Of a stretch of 64,000 nt of DNA, positions 9,268 through 17,642 are shown piece by piece (position 1 is the stretch's first letter; every line of letters starts with the position of its first letter). This stretch comes from Paenibacillus glycinis. GTDB taxonomy: Bacteria; Bacillota; Bacilli; Paenibacillales; Paenibacillaceae. A program made the translations under genes and the position numbers. The DNA is taken from NCBI RefSeq assembly GCF_009909185.1, contig NZ_JAAAMV010000003.1, forward strand, positions 372,001-436,000. The letters are read 5' to 3'. The notes under the pieces are model-generated. The model worked only from the letters and a program-made list of their open reading frames with translations, did no database searches and was not told the origin of the DNA.

Positions 9268-10263
9268 TTATTTATCGTAGAACGGAAACAACAGCTTTTG
9301 GTTCTCTTCTTCGTACATGTTTTGCTTGGTAATGACGAGCGAGCCGGTATCGATGGCTTCCGGAACCGGTTTGCGGCGGATCGCGTCAACGGCCGTTTTG
9401 ATGCTCAAATAGCCCATCTGGAAGGGCTTCTGGATGATCGTCGCCTGCATGACGCCTTCCTCCAGCTGCTTGATCTCGTCCACGGAGCTGTCGAAGCCGA
9501 TGAGCGCGATCCGGTCCTGCAGCTTCAGCTCCCGGATCGCCCTGCCCGCGCCGACGCTTGCCGGCTCGTTCAAGCCGACGATGCCGCGCAGGTTGGGGTG
9601 CTGCCGGATAATGCGCTTCGCGATTTCATACGCATTCTCCCGTTGCCCCTCCGCATTGTACGTATCCAGCACCGTAATCCCCGGCCTGCGCTCCAGCACC
9701 GCGCGCGCGCCCCGCTCCCTGTCCTTCAAGGATGCGGCCGTCGCGGCGTAATTGATGATCGCGATTTCGGCCGGAGCCCGCAGCCGCCGGAGCATCTCCA
9801 TGCCCGCCTCTTGGCCGGCCTTGCGGTTGTCCGTCGCGATGACGCTCTTCGCGATCTTCGAATCGATGCCGGAATCGACGATGAAGAAGTCGATGCCCTG
9901 CTTCGCCACCTGCTCGGAGACGGGCACGAGCCGGCTGGAATCGTTCGCGGCGAGGATGATCGCATCCGGCTTCTTGTCGATCGCCTCCCGAACGAGCGCG
10001 ATCTGCTCGTCCACGTCCGCGTCCGTCCGCGAACCGGTCACTTCCACGGTCGCCCCGAATTCGCTCGCCGCGACCTCGATGCCGGCCTTCATGACCTGCC
10101 AGAATTCGATCGAATCGTCCGTCGATTTCACGATGACCTGTATCGCGATCGGATCATGCCCGGAGAATCGGGCAAAGCCGTAACGCGCCGTTCCCGCGAG
10201 CGCGCCGAGCACGGCGACAACCGCCAGGAACCACAGGATCAATCGATAGTTGCGCGCGACCAT
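9268..10263 (-). CDS. membrane-anchored sugar-binding protein of a three-component sensor
   Basis: 331 residues with a type I periplasmic-binding fold like RbsB: FWQVMKAGIEVAASEF, KPDAIILAANDSS, DFFIVDSGIDS, GIVGLNEPASVG and ALIGFDSSVDEI. Unlike the transport protein at 1345-2370 it has no lipobox cysteine. Residues about 7-27 form a single hydrophobic segment after MVARNYR, so it should stay anchored as a signal-anchor protein with the sugar domain outside. Its ATG lies three bases after the stop of the kinase gene, and it is the last gene of the regulator-kinase-binding protein operon. This arrangement is like XylFII-LytS, in which an anchored binding protein senses the sugar for the kinase. 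The sensory role is inferred; an alternative is an unusually anchored transport protein. Confidence 0.85.
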   Translation of the reverse strand: MVARNYRLILWFLAVVAVLGALAGTARYGFARFSGHDPIAIQVIVKSTDDSIEFWQVMKAGIEVAASEFGATVEVTGSRTDADVDEQIALVREAIDKKPDAIILAANDSSRLVPVSEQVAKQGIDFFIVDSGIDSKIAKSVIATDNRKAGQEAGMEMLRRLRAPAEIAIINYAATAASLKDRERGARAVLERRPGITVLDTYNAEGQRENAYEIAKRIIRQHPNLRGIVGLNEPASVGAGRAIRELKLQDRIALIGFDSSVDEIKQLEEGVMQATIIQKPFQMGYLSIKTAVDAIRRKPVPEAIDTGSLVITKQNMYEEENQKLLFPFYDK

Positions 10264-10266
10264 GGT

Positions 10267-12045
10267 TCACTCTCCCGAGGCGATGACAGCCCGATTTTTG
10301 GGGAACCGGATCACGACCGTGGTCCCGGCGCCCGGCTTGCTCTTGTAGCTGAGCCCGTACTGCGGGCCGAAGTAAAGCTGAAGCCGCTCGTGCACGTTGC
10401 GGACGCCGACGCCACGGCCTTCCGTCCGCTTGGCGCCCGGGAAGAGCAGCGTCCGGCAGGTTTCTTCGTCCATGCCGCTGCCGTTGTCCGCGACGACGAG
10501 CAGGATGTCGGCGTCCGTCTCCTCCGACGTGATCGTGATCCAGCCCGGTCCCCGTTTCTTCTTGATGCCGTGGTAGATCGCATTCTCCACGAGCGGTTGA
10601 AGGATGACCTTGATCGTCAGGTAATGCTGCACCGAATCGGCGACTTCGATCAGATAGTCGAGCTTATCGCTGTATCGCATCTTTTGAATCTTCAGGTAAT
10701 TGGCGATATGCTCGATCTCGTTGCGGATCGGCACCAGCTCCTCGCCTTTGCTGATCGACGCGCGAAACAGCTTCGCGAGCGCCGACGTCATGGCGATCAC
10801 CTCCTGCGGCTTGTCGCTTTGGGCCATCCAAACGATCGAATCGAGCGTGTTGTACAGGAAATGGGGATTGATCTGCGCCTGCAGCGCATTGATCTCGCTC
10901 TGCCGCTTCTGCTCCTGGTCCGAGATGATCTGCGACATCAGTTCTTTGATCTTGCCGACCATCAGATTGAACGCCCGCGCCAACCGGCCGATCTCGATCG
11001 TCCTCGGTACCGGGACGTGCAGGTCGAAATTGCCCTTCTCCACTTCCTTCATATATTTCTCGAGCTGGCGAATGGGCCGGCTCACGCGCCGCGACAGATA
11101 GACGGCGATCAGGATCGCGATGACGATGCAGACCGATCCGAGCACGGCGAAGCCGAGACGCATGCCGTCCTGATTGGCGACGAGCTCGTTCACGTAGGAG
11201 ACGCCGACGATTTTCCAGCCGAAATCCGAGTCCTGCACCGTGTACATCCGGCTGTCGCGTCCTTCGTCGCTCGTGAACGTTCCGTTCTTGAGCTGCAATA
11301 CCTTGTCGATCATCTCGGACTTCAGGTTGCTGTAGATCAACTGCTGCTGCGGGTGATAGACGATCCTGCCGTTCCGGTCGACGATGAACACATAGCCGCG
11401 CCGGCCGAGCTTGATGTCCTTCAGGATATCGTTCATGACGCTGAAGTTCAGATCGACCAGGAAAACGCCGAGGTCCTGCTTGCCGTCCGGGCTGATCAGT
11501 TCGCGGCTAAGCGAGACGACCCAGGGATAGCGATCCTTGAAAATCGGCTGCACGTGCGAGGAGGAGACGACATTCGCGCCGTCCGCGGCAAGCGCGTCCC
11601 GGTACCACGTCATGCTTTTGATGCCGGCGTAAGGGTTCAGTTCGAGATCCTTGCGGCCCAGCACGAACTTATCGTCGGCGCCGAATATGTTGACGGAGGA
11701 GATGTCGTTGCGCGACACGAGCATCGAGCCGAGAAAGTCGGCGATCGTCTCCTTCATCGCCTTCGCTTCTTCCGGATCGGCGTAGCCGGAGGAGAAATAG
11801 GCTTGCACCGTCCGGTTGTTGGCGACGAGGTCCGACATGTACATCATGCCGTTCACGTAGGATTCGATGTTCCGGTTCACCTGCTTCACCAGCTCCGTCG
11901 TGTAGGCTTGCGCGTTCGATTGCACGGATTCCCTGGACATGTAGTACGAGGTCACGCTCATGACCACGATCGCCATGAGAATGACAAAGACGAAGGCGAG
12001 CGCGATATTCGACTGAAAGCTGCGAAGCTTAAAAAAATATTTCAT
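10267..12045 (-). CDS. YesM-type sensor histidine kinase
   Basis: 592 residues. A first membrane segment (about 13-35), an extracellular dCache-like sensor region (about 40-285), a second segment (286-308) and a HAMP region (RRVSRPIRQLEKYMKEVEKG) lead to the His_kinase domain with the phospho-acceptor His395 in QINPHFLYNTLDS. The ATPase domain follows, with an N-box near NAIYHG and G-boxes DNGSGMD and GVGVRNVHERL. It should phosphorylate the response regulator encoded 6 bases upstream. The anchored binding protein encoded 3 bases downstream may present the sugar to its extracellular region. This is a complete, full-length member of the YesM/LytS-like family typical of Paenibacillaceae. Confidence 0.94.
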   Translation of the reverse strand: MKYFFKLRSFQSNIALAFVFVILMAIVVMSVTSYYMSRESVQSNAQAYTTELVKQVNRNIESYVNGMMYMSDLVANNRTVQAYFSSGYADPEEAKAMKETIADFLGSMLVSRNDISSVNIFGADDKFVLGRKDLELNPYAGIKSMTWYRDALAADGANVVSSSHVQPIFKDRYPWVVSLSRELISPDGKQDLGVFLVDLNFSVMNDILKDIKLGRRGYVFIVDRNGRIVYHPQQQLIYSNLKSEMIDKVLQLKNGTFTSDEGRDSRMYTVQDSDFGWKIVGVSYVNELVANQDGMRLGFAVLGSVCIVIAILIAVYLSRRVSRPIRQLEKYMKEVEKGNFDLHVPVPRTIEIGRLARAFNLMVGKIKELMSQIISDQEQKRQSEINALQAQINPHFLYNTLDSIVWMAQSDKPQEVIAMTSALAKLFRASISKGEELVPIRNEIEHIANYLKIQKMRYSDKLDYLIEVADSVQHYLTIKVILQPLVENAIYHGIKKKRGPGWITITSEETDADILLVVADNGSGMDEETCRTLLFPGAKRTEGRGVGVRNVHERLQLYFGPQYGLSYKSKPGAGTTVVIRFPKNRAVIASGE

Positions 12046-12051
12046 GGGGCA

Positions 12052-13671
12052 TCACGCTTTCTTCGCCGCGAGCTTCAGGCGATAATCGGTCGGCGTGTCT
12101 CCGGCATGCTTCTTGAACGCGCCGCTGAAATAATGAGGGTCGCTGTAGCCGACCTCGTAAGCGATTTCATAGCTTTTCATCGCCGTCAGCCCGAGCAGCT
12201 CCTTCGCCCGTTCCATCCGTTCATGGGTGACGAACTCAATGAAGGTCTTTCCCGTGTGCTGCTTGAACAAGGCGCTGAAATAACTGGGGCTCATGGCTAT
12301 ATGCTTGCATGTCGAGATGAGCGAAAGCTCCGGATCATGAAATTGCCGCTTCACGTATTCGACGGCTTTCGCGACTTGGGATACGCTTTGGTTCTCGCGC
12401 ATGCCGCGTATCGCGGTGACCGCCTTCCGGCAGAGGCGCCGCATCCACAGGTGCGTCTCGTCCAGCGAGCCGAGCGCCTCCAATTCCTGGACCGGACCGT
12501 CCGCCGTCTCCGTCAATTGCGTCGCGCTCTGGTCCAGCTCGTAGAAAGCGTGCATCAGCGTGAGCACGATCCGTTGCAGATACATCCGGCAGACCGGAAT
12601 CGGCAGCAGCTGTTCGCGAATGTCGGCGAATAGCCCGTCGACCCAATCTTCCATCTCGTCGACCGTGCCCGTTTTCAACCGGGTGATCAGCTCGCTCTCC
12701 CACGCAATGACCGGCGGCATGCCGGGACGTTTGCGCCTTTCCAGATCGGAGAGCCGGATGATCGTGCCGGACCCGATAACGAACCGGTACTCCAAAGCGG
12801 ACAAAGCTGTCCGATGGGCGGCCTGGACGTCGCCTAGCATGCCGCAGGGGCAGCCGACGCCGATCGAAACTTTCGCCGGCAGGATGGCCGTGACCGCCCG
12901 ATGAATTGCCTCGGCGGTCGACAGCGCGCGTTCCTCGAGCTCCTCCGGATCGTCGCCGGACAGCAGCGCCAGCACGCGATTCTCGCGGTCCCGGAAGACG
13001 GCCGTTCCGTCGCGTCCGCCGACGATCTCTTGCGCGACGTTGAAGACCGCGAAGCGGATGAGCTGCTGGTCGGATACCGTAACCGGCCGCGCCCAATTGA
13101 ATTCGTCCACGTCCATCGCCAGCTCGATCAACGCGTCGCCCTTCCAAGCGGTCCCGAAATATTGCCAGCCCTCGCGCTTTTCCTTCTCCGGCATCCTCGC
13201 CGTCATCATGCGTTCCAGAAACCGTTCTTTGAGCAGCGGCATATTCTCCGCCAGCTGTCGCTTGAGCTCCTCGTAGTCCCGCGCCTTGCTGCGCTCTTCG
13301 TCCATTTGGGCGCGCAGCTTAAGCAAGATGCCGCCGAGTTCATCCGGGGTAACCGGTTTCAAAATATAATCGACGGCTTGCAGCTTCACCGCCCGCTGCG
13401 CATAATCGAAGTCGTCATAGCCGGTGAGAATGACGACCTTCGCGGCGGGATGCCGCTCGGACAATTCCCGCGCCAGCTCCAGCCCGTCCATGAACGGCAT
13501 CCCGATATCCGTCAGCACGACGTCGGCATGCTCCCTTGCCATGAATGCCAACGCTTCGATGCCGTCTTCGCAGGCGCCGACGCAGTCGTAGCCGAGCTCG
13601 GCCCAGTTCATCTGGCGCTTGATCGCTTCCCGCACCAGCACTTCGTCGTCCACGATCACGAGTTTGTACAT
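12052..13671 (-). CDS. YesN-type response regulator with AraC output domain
   Basis: 539 residues from ATG 13671 (MYKLVIVDDE). The frame is open 52 codons further up, but that extension runs into a promoter-like sequence, and a GGCGGGG ribosome binding site lies just before this ATG. The receiver domain spans 1-120, with acidic residues D8 and D9, phospho-acceptor D55 in VVLTDIGMP, and K near KPVTPDE. A middle region of about 300 residues without clear motifs follows, then a C-terminal AraC double HTH (SPSYFSALFKQHTGKTFIE and YSDPHYFSGAFKKHAGDTPTD). It is first in the operon with kinase and anchored binding protein. The likely targets are the glucanase gene and the ribose-type transporter to the left. 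Confidence 0.94.
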   Translation of the reverse strand: MYKLVIVDDEVLVREAIKRQMNWAELGYDCVGACEDGIEALAFMAREHADVVLTDIGMPFMDGLELARELSERHPAAKVVILTGYDDFDYAQRAVKLQAVDYILKPVTPDELGGILLKLRAQMDEERSKARDYEELKRQLAENMPLLKERFLERMMTARMPEKEKREGWQYFGTAWKGDALIELAMDVDEFNWARPVTVSDQQLIRFAVFNVAQEIVGGRDGTAVFRDRENRVLALLSGDDPEELEERALSTAEAIHRAVTAILPAKVSIGVGCPCGMLGDVQAAHRTALSALEYRFVIGSGTIIRLSDLERRKRPGMPPVIAWESELITRLKTGTVDEMEDWVDGLFADIREQLLPIPVCRMYLQRIVLTLMHAFYELDQSATQLTETADGPVQELEALGSLDETHLWMRRLCRKAVTAIRGMRENQSVSQVAKAVEYVKRQFHDPELSLISTCKHIAMSPSYFSALFKQHTGKTFIEFVTHERMERAKELLGLTAMKSYEIAYEVGYSDPHYFSGAFKKHAGDTPTDYRLKLAAKKA

Positions 13672-14117
13672 GGCTATCCCCGCCTTGTCGTCGTATTCGA
13701 ATTTCCCGATGCGCGCCGGTCCCGGCAGAGCGATGCCGCGTTCGGCTGCTCGGCGGCGACCGTACGGCCCCCGTATCCCGATTCGCTTCCTCCATCTTCC
13801 ATTGTAACGCGAACGAGACGATTGCAAATGGGGTTTTCTCGCCTTTTAGTCGAATAATCTATGCAATTCGGGGGTTAGGCCCTGGCCGGTTGCGCAACGC
13901 CGGATGGCACGGCCTGCTCGACAAAAAGAACCCTGCGCATGCGGCTGCATATGCAGGGTTCCTCTCGTTTCGGCCTTCCCGAAGGTCGTGGTCGGCATTC
14001 GCGCATCGGCCGCGCCGAAGCAGCGCTCGATCCCGTTGACGCGGCCGCAGGACAATTCGTCATCGCGAATGGATCGTCGGGATCAACGACAGCCGACTCC
14101 ATATATCCGTACCGCGA
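13672..14117. other. intergenic region between TetR gene and response regulator
   Basis: The 446-base gap contains the probable promoter of the sensor operon (13801-13828). It also holds a hairpin, AACCCTGC (13929-13936) with 13953-13960, about 160 bases after the TetR stop codon, which may terminate the TetR transcript. I see no ribosome binding site followed by a credible coding frame in the rest. Confidence 0.5.
13801..13828 (-). promoter_or_regulatory. putative sigma-A promoter of the three-component sensor operon
   Basis: On the minus strand TTTGCA (13828-13823) and TACAAT (13806-13801) are separated by 16 bases. Transcription would begin about 120 bases before the response regulator ATG at 13671. 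The -10 box is good; the -35 box is only moderate. Confidence 0.4.
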
Positions 14118-14696
14118 TCATGGATTTAATATTCCCTTTGCGACGTCGGCTATGCGGCGAAGCTTTGCTTTATCGGTCAAGCTGCGCGTATGCACCCGCA
14201 GTCCAAGCATGCTGTTGTGCAAACTTTCCGCGAGATCCTCCGCGCGGAGCTTGGACGTGAATTCTCCGGACTGCTGTCCCTTGCGCACGATGTCCGCGAG
14301 CAGCGTTTCCCATTCCGCGAAACCCTCGCTTACCTTGGCTCGCGCCTCGGGATCCCAGGAGGCCAGCTCGACCGCCGTGTTCACGATCATGCAGCCCGCG
14401 GGACTGCCCTCTTCCATGCCTTGGATCATATAGTCGAACAAGAAATCGATGGCCTGCCTGGGAGCGGCGTTCAGGATGCCCGAGCGCAACCGGTTATCCG
14501 CTAAATTTCCGTACCGGTCCACCGCCATGAGATACAGTTTATGCTTATCGCCGAACGTATCGTACAAGCTCCTGCGATGAATGCCCATATGTTCGACGAG
14601 ATCGTTGATCGACGTCTTCTCGTAGCCTTGCTCCCAGAACAGGCGCATCGCCTTCAAGAGCACGGCGTCTTCCTCGAATTCCTTGGTTCTAGCCAT
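14118..14696 (-). CDS. TetR-family transcriptional repressor
   Basis: 192 residues from ATG 14696 (MARTKEFEEDAVLLKAM), with AAGGGGG upstream; a longer open frame to 14795 has no ribosome binding site and crosses an operator-like motif. The N-terminal HTH is typical of TetR proteins (LFWEQGYEKTSINDLVEHMG then HRRSLYDTFGDKHKLY). The C-terminal half is helical, with a Cys in SPAGCMIVNTAVELA, a segment common in regulators of reductases responding to electrophiles. It is transcribed divergently from the SDR gene at 15046, and motif copies in the shared region suggest it represses the SDR gene and itself. The inducer is unknown. Confidence 0.9.
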   Translation of the reverse strand: MARTKEFEEDAVLLKAMRLFWEQGYEKTSINDLVEHMGIHRRSLYDTFGDKHKLYLMAVDRYGNLADNRLRSGILNAAPRQAIDFLFDYMIQGMEEGSPAGCMIVNTAVELASWDPEARAKVSEGFAEWETLLADIVRKGQQSGEFTSKLRAEDLAESLHNSMLGLRVHTRSLTDKAKLRRIADVAKGILNP

Positions 14697-14730
14697 TTCT
14701 CTAGCCCCCTTCGATTCGATCTTACCATAA

Positions 14731-14745
14731 TGAGAACAATCGGTA
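14731..14745. promoter_or_regulatory. TetR operator candidate, copy next to the TetR gene
   Basis: TGAGAACAATCGGTA reads on the other strand as an inverted copy of the TGATCGTTCTCA motif found twice near the SDR promoter, with two differences. It lies about 35-50 bases upstream of the TetR start, consistent with autoregulation. Confidence 0.4.
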
Positions 14746-14849
14746 AACAATTCGCAGATACGTCCTTGGTTCCCGTTAGCGCGACGACCGAGCATCTTGA
14801 AGCAGCAATGAAGTTCGTCTCAGCGATTCATTATCGTAAAAAATAATTC

Positions 14850-14878
14850 TTTACTGATCGTTCCCAATAGGTTATGAT
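14850..14878 (+). promoter_or_regulatory. promoter of the SDR gene with operator copy in the spacer
   Basis: TTTACT (14850-14855) and TATGAT (14873-14878) are 17 bases apart. The spacer contains GATCGTTCCCAATAGG (14856-14871), repeated with one mismatch downstream at 14900-14915. A repressor bound there would block RNA polymerase directly. Confidence 0.55.
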
Positions 14879-14894
14879 GGGTTCGCGACCAACT

Positions 14895-14915
14895 AGAATG
14901 ATCGTTCTCAATAGG
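14895..14915. promoter_or_regulatory. palindromic operator candidate downstream of the SDR promoter
   Basis: AGAATGATCGTTCT (14895-14908) is palindromic except at one symmetric pair, in the form AGAAYGATCRTTCT. It overlaps the second copy of the 16-base direct repeat (14900-14915). It sits just past the expected transcription start. Confidence 0.5.
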
Positions 14916-15045
14916 AGTCGAACGCACTTGATCAGCTGACTGCGGCCGCTATGGCGGATAAGCGGCGATCCGCCCTGAACGACGTTCATGTCGGCTTGCA
15001 CGACCATTTCGATGATTCAAATAAACGGCGAAGGAGCAATTCAAA

Positions 15046-15807
15046 ATGACTACGAACACAAGCAATCTTACGGGGAAAGTCGCTTTCATTACCGGGGGCA
15101 ACCGCGGAATCGGTCTGGAAACGGCACGCGAATTAGGCAAGCTCGGCGCCCAAGTCGTCATCGGCGCACGCGATGCGGAGAAGGGCAAGACCGCGGCGGA
15201 AACGCTCGTTGCCGAAGGCATCCGCGCGGAGAGCATCCGCTTCGACGTGCTGCGTCCCGAAGATCGTCAAGCCGCGTACGACTATTTCGGCCAACGTTAC
15301 GGAAAGCTCGATATCTTGGTCAATAATGCCGGCGTGCAAAAGGAAATCGAACATCTGGCGCCCATTAACGAAACCAGCACCGTCTCGCCGGAAATCATGC
15401 GCGAAACGTTCGAAGCGAATTTCTTCACCCTGGTCGAGCTGACGCAGAAGCTGCTGCCTTTGATCCGCAAGTCGCCCGAAGGCCGCATCGTCAATCTGTC
15501 GAGCGTGCTGGGTTCCCTTAACCTGCATACCAATCCCGAAGCCCAAATCTACGACGTGAAAATATTCGCTTACGATGCGTCCAAAGCGGCGGTCAATATG
15601 TTCACGATTCATCTCGCGCACGAACTCCGCGATACGCCGATCAAGGTCAACTCCGCTCACCCGGGCTGGGTTAAGACCGAAATCGGCGGCAAATATGCCG
15701 AGATCGACGTTACGGAAGGCAGCAAGACGAGCGTGATGCTGGCGACGCTGCCGGCGGACGGACCGTCCGGCCAATTCTTCTTCATGGACAATCAGCTGCC
15801 TTGGTAA
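15046..15807 (+). CDS. short-chain dehydrogenase/reductase (carbonyl-reductase type)
   Basis: 253 residues, a full-length classical SDR. The NAD(P)-binding motif TGGNRGIG is at about 13-20, the structural NNAG motif follows in DILVNNAG, the catalytic Ser is in IVNLSSVLGS, and the YxxxK motif is YDASKAA. HPGWVKTEIGG follows, typical of carbonyl-reductase-like SDRs. An Arg in IGARDAEKG after beta-2 suggests NADPH preference. AAGGAG lies nine bases before the ATG. The gene is divergent from the TetR gene, ends in a strong terminator at 15859-15892, and so is a single-gene unit. It probably reduces an aldehyde, ketone or quinone-like compound; the substrate is unknown. Confidence 0.93.
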   Translation: MTTNTSNLTGKVAFITGGNRGIGLETARELGKLGAQVVIGARDAEKGKTAAETLVAEGIRAESIRFDVLRPEDRQAAYDYFGQRYGKLDILVNNAGVQKEIEHLAPINETSTVSPEIMRETFEANFFTLVELTQKLLPLIRKSPEGRIVNLSSVLGSLNLHTNPEAQIYDVKIFAYDASKAAVNMFTIHLAHELRDTPIKVNSAHPGWVKTEIGGKYAEIDVTEGSKTSVMLATLPADGPSGQFFFMDNQLPW

Positions 15808-15858
15808 TGCTGCCGAGTGCTATGCCGTAAGCAGAACCGAATCGATGCCGCACGAAAG

Positions 15859-15897
15859 GAGAGGGCCCCCGAACGTTATCGGAGGCCCTCTCTATTT
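15859..15897 (+). terminator. rho-independent terminator of the SDR gene
   Basis: GAGAGGGCC (15859-15867) pairs with GGCCCTCTC (15884-15892) and is followed by TATTT. It lies between convergent genes (SDR and methyltransferase) and could serve both. Confidence 0.8.
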
Positions 15898-15920
15898 ACC
15901 CTTACCCTCGGGAACCGCAA

Positions 15921-16496
15921 TCAGAGATTCTTAATGGCGAGCAGCGCGTCGACGGGCGGGTGATCGGCACCGAACGTATTGACGAATACCGGATTGCGCC
16001 GATCGTGCTGTCCTTTCATGATGGTCACTTCATAGCCCATCCTCTCGAATTCTTCGGGCTCCCAGCCGCTGCGATGCATTTGAAACACCTCGCCGTTCAA
16101 TCCGTAAAGATCGACGTTTTCCTGCGGAAAAAAACCGCGCGGCGTAAAGACGATCACTTGCTTCCTCGCGATGGTCTCCGCTTCCCGCAGCATATCGAGC
16201 GCTTCTTGCTTTGGAAAATGCTCGATCGAATCCACGAAGGATACCGCCGAGAATGAATTCGGGACGAACAGCCTGCCTATGGCATGCGCGTCGGCGTTCA
16301 GCGGGATGACATGCCCGGATTTCGTCGCGCGGTTGAGCAGATATGGCCGATGAATATCCAGCGCGACGATATGCGCATAAGGAAGATCATCCAATATCAA
16401 ACACGGGCCGCATCCGACGTCGAGCAAGCTTTCCGTATCGGTCAGCTTCCGACGCAGAAGAGCCAGAAAATCTTGACGTTCTATTTCTTGGGCCAA
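15921..16496 (-). CDS. class I SAM-dependent methyltransferase
   Basis: 191 residues starting at TTG 16496, with GAAGGAGG eight bases upstream. Motif I LLDVGCGPCLIL lies at about 20-31, an acidic residue ending beta-2 is seen in IVALDIHRP, and a motif IV-like SFVDSIEHFPKQEALDML follows; these are the SAM-binding features of class I methyltransferases. The C-terminal half (QENVDLYGLNGEVFQMHRSG) resembles small methyltransferases found near glycan or small-molecule loci. There is no signal peptide. It appears to be a single-gene unit. Substrate unknown. Confidence 0.85.
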   Translation of the reverse strand: MAQEIERQDFLALLRRKLTDTESLLDVGCGPCLILDDLPYAHIVALDIHRPYLLNRATKSGHVIPLNADAHAIGRLFVPNSFSAVSFVDSIEHFPKQEALDMLREAETIARKQVIVFTPRGFFPQENVDLYGLNGEVFQMHRSGWEPEEFERMGYEVTIMKGQHDRRNPVFVNTFGADHPPVDALLAIKNL

Positions 16497-16829
16497 TGGC
16501 CTCGCCTCCTTCGCTTCACCTGAACTATCAAGCCTGTCCGAGCTGCGTAAACAGCGGATACTTTACTATATGAATCCCTATTCGCGCGCGCTTGGACGGA
16601 TTCGGCCTGATATGAACTTCGCGGTCGGTTCGGGCCGATGGATGAACGCCGCAGCTCATCCAATCCCGTAACAAGCAAGGTCAGATCGAGGGTTGGATCG
16701 AAGTCGGGGCCGGGTCATCGGCGCGGCGCGGCGCGCCGCGCTAGGAACAAATCGCTGCGCGTGCATTTCCGGACCGTCCCGTCGCAGCCGAAATCGATGA
16801 GCGCGGCGATGCATGCGAAAAGCTTCCGG
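16497..16829. other. intergenic region, no gene seen
   Basis: This 333-base gap holds the 5' region of the methyltransferase gene (an AT-rich stretch at 16560-16575 could be its promoter) and the 3' end of the sugar operon. A perfect 16-base GC palindrome at 16726-16741 is the only other structure. No convincing coding frame was found. Confidence 0.4.
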
Positions 16830-17642
16830 TTAGAATTTCACGCCGCCTTCCTGCAGGCCGGATACGAACTTCTTCGTCATGCTCAGGAACAGCATGATCA
16901 TCGGAATGACCGTCAACACGCCGCCGGCGGCCATCAAGCCCCAGTTGGTGCCGTATTTGCTCGTGAAATTCAAGTACGCCACGGACACGGTTTTCATCCC
17001 GTCGGATTGCAGGATCGCGTTGGACAAGAAGATCTCGTTCCAGCTGCTGAGCGTCGTGAACAGCGCCACCACCGTAAAGGCGGGCTTCGCCAGCGGCAGG
17101 ATGATCGCGAAGAACGCCCGCGCCTGATTGCAGCCGTCCACGGTCGCCGACTCCAGCAAATCCTTCGGAATGCCGATCATGAACGCCCGCAGCAGGAAGA
17201 CGTTGAACGCGAACCCCCCGCCCACGTAAGGAATGATCACGCCCCAATAATTGTCGATCAATCCGAGCTTCACCGTCATGAAGAAGATCGGAATGAAGCC
17301 GATCGGCATGCTCATCGTCACGAACAGGTAAGCAAGGAAAACGCCGCCTCCCGGCGTCTTCATGAACGTAAGGCCGTAAGCGGCGAGTCCGCACACGACG
17401 CACATGAGAATGACCGTGATGCCCGTCACCGCGACGGTATTCAGATAGGCGACGTTATAATGTCCCTTCTCCCACGCCGTCGCGAAGTTGTCCGTCGTCC
17501 AGCGAAGCGGCCAGCCGAGCGGATTCTTGATGATCTCGGACTTCTTTTTGAAGGCGTTGAGAAACAGGAAGATCATCGGGAACAACGAGAACGCCGCTGC
17601 CAGAAGAAGAGGCAGATGTCGCCAGTTCGGCCGGATACGCAT
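16830..17642 (-). CDS. carbohydrate ABC transporter permease (MalG type)
   Basis: 270 residues from ATG 17642 (MGCLMRIRPNWR), which shares one base with the TGA of the preceding permease gene (TGATG), so the longer upstream frame is not used. Six membrane segments are expected. The EAA loop lies in DLLESATVDGCNQARAFFAIILPLAKP, the contact site for the ATPase. It is the second permease of a CUT1 importer and the last gene of the six-gene operon starting at 22711. No ATPase is encoded here; these transporters usually share a housekeeping MsmX-type ATPase encoded elsewhere. Confidence 0.93.
   Translation of the reverse strand: MRIRPNWRHLPLLLAAAFSLFPMIFLFLNAFKKKSEIIKNPLGWPLRWTTDNFATAWEKGHYNVAYLNTVAVTGITVILMCVVCGLAAYGLTFMKTPGGGVFLAYLFVTMSMPIGFIPIFFMTVKLGLIDNYWGVIIPYVGGGFAFNVFLLRAFMIGIPKDLLESATVDGCNQARAFFAIILPLAKPAFTVVALFTTLSSWNEIFLSNAILQSDGMKTVSVAYLNFTSKYGTNWGLMAAGGVLTVIPMIMLFLSMTKKFVSGLQEGGVKF

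Noticed and set aside
9298-12633. A plus-strand frame of 1111 codons opposite the sensor operon
   Set aside because: It lies antisense to three genes with clear domain motifs; its translation is Arg/Asp/His-rich and matches no family, as expected for a shadow frame in GC-rich DNA.
16726-16741. Perfect 16-base GC palindrome
   Set aside because: No loop, no T run and no nearby promoter; chance palindromes of G and C are common in such DNA.
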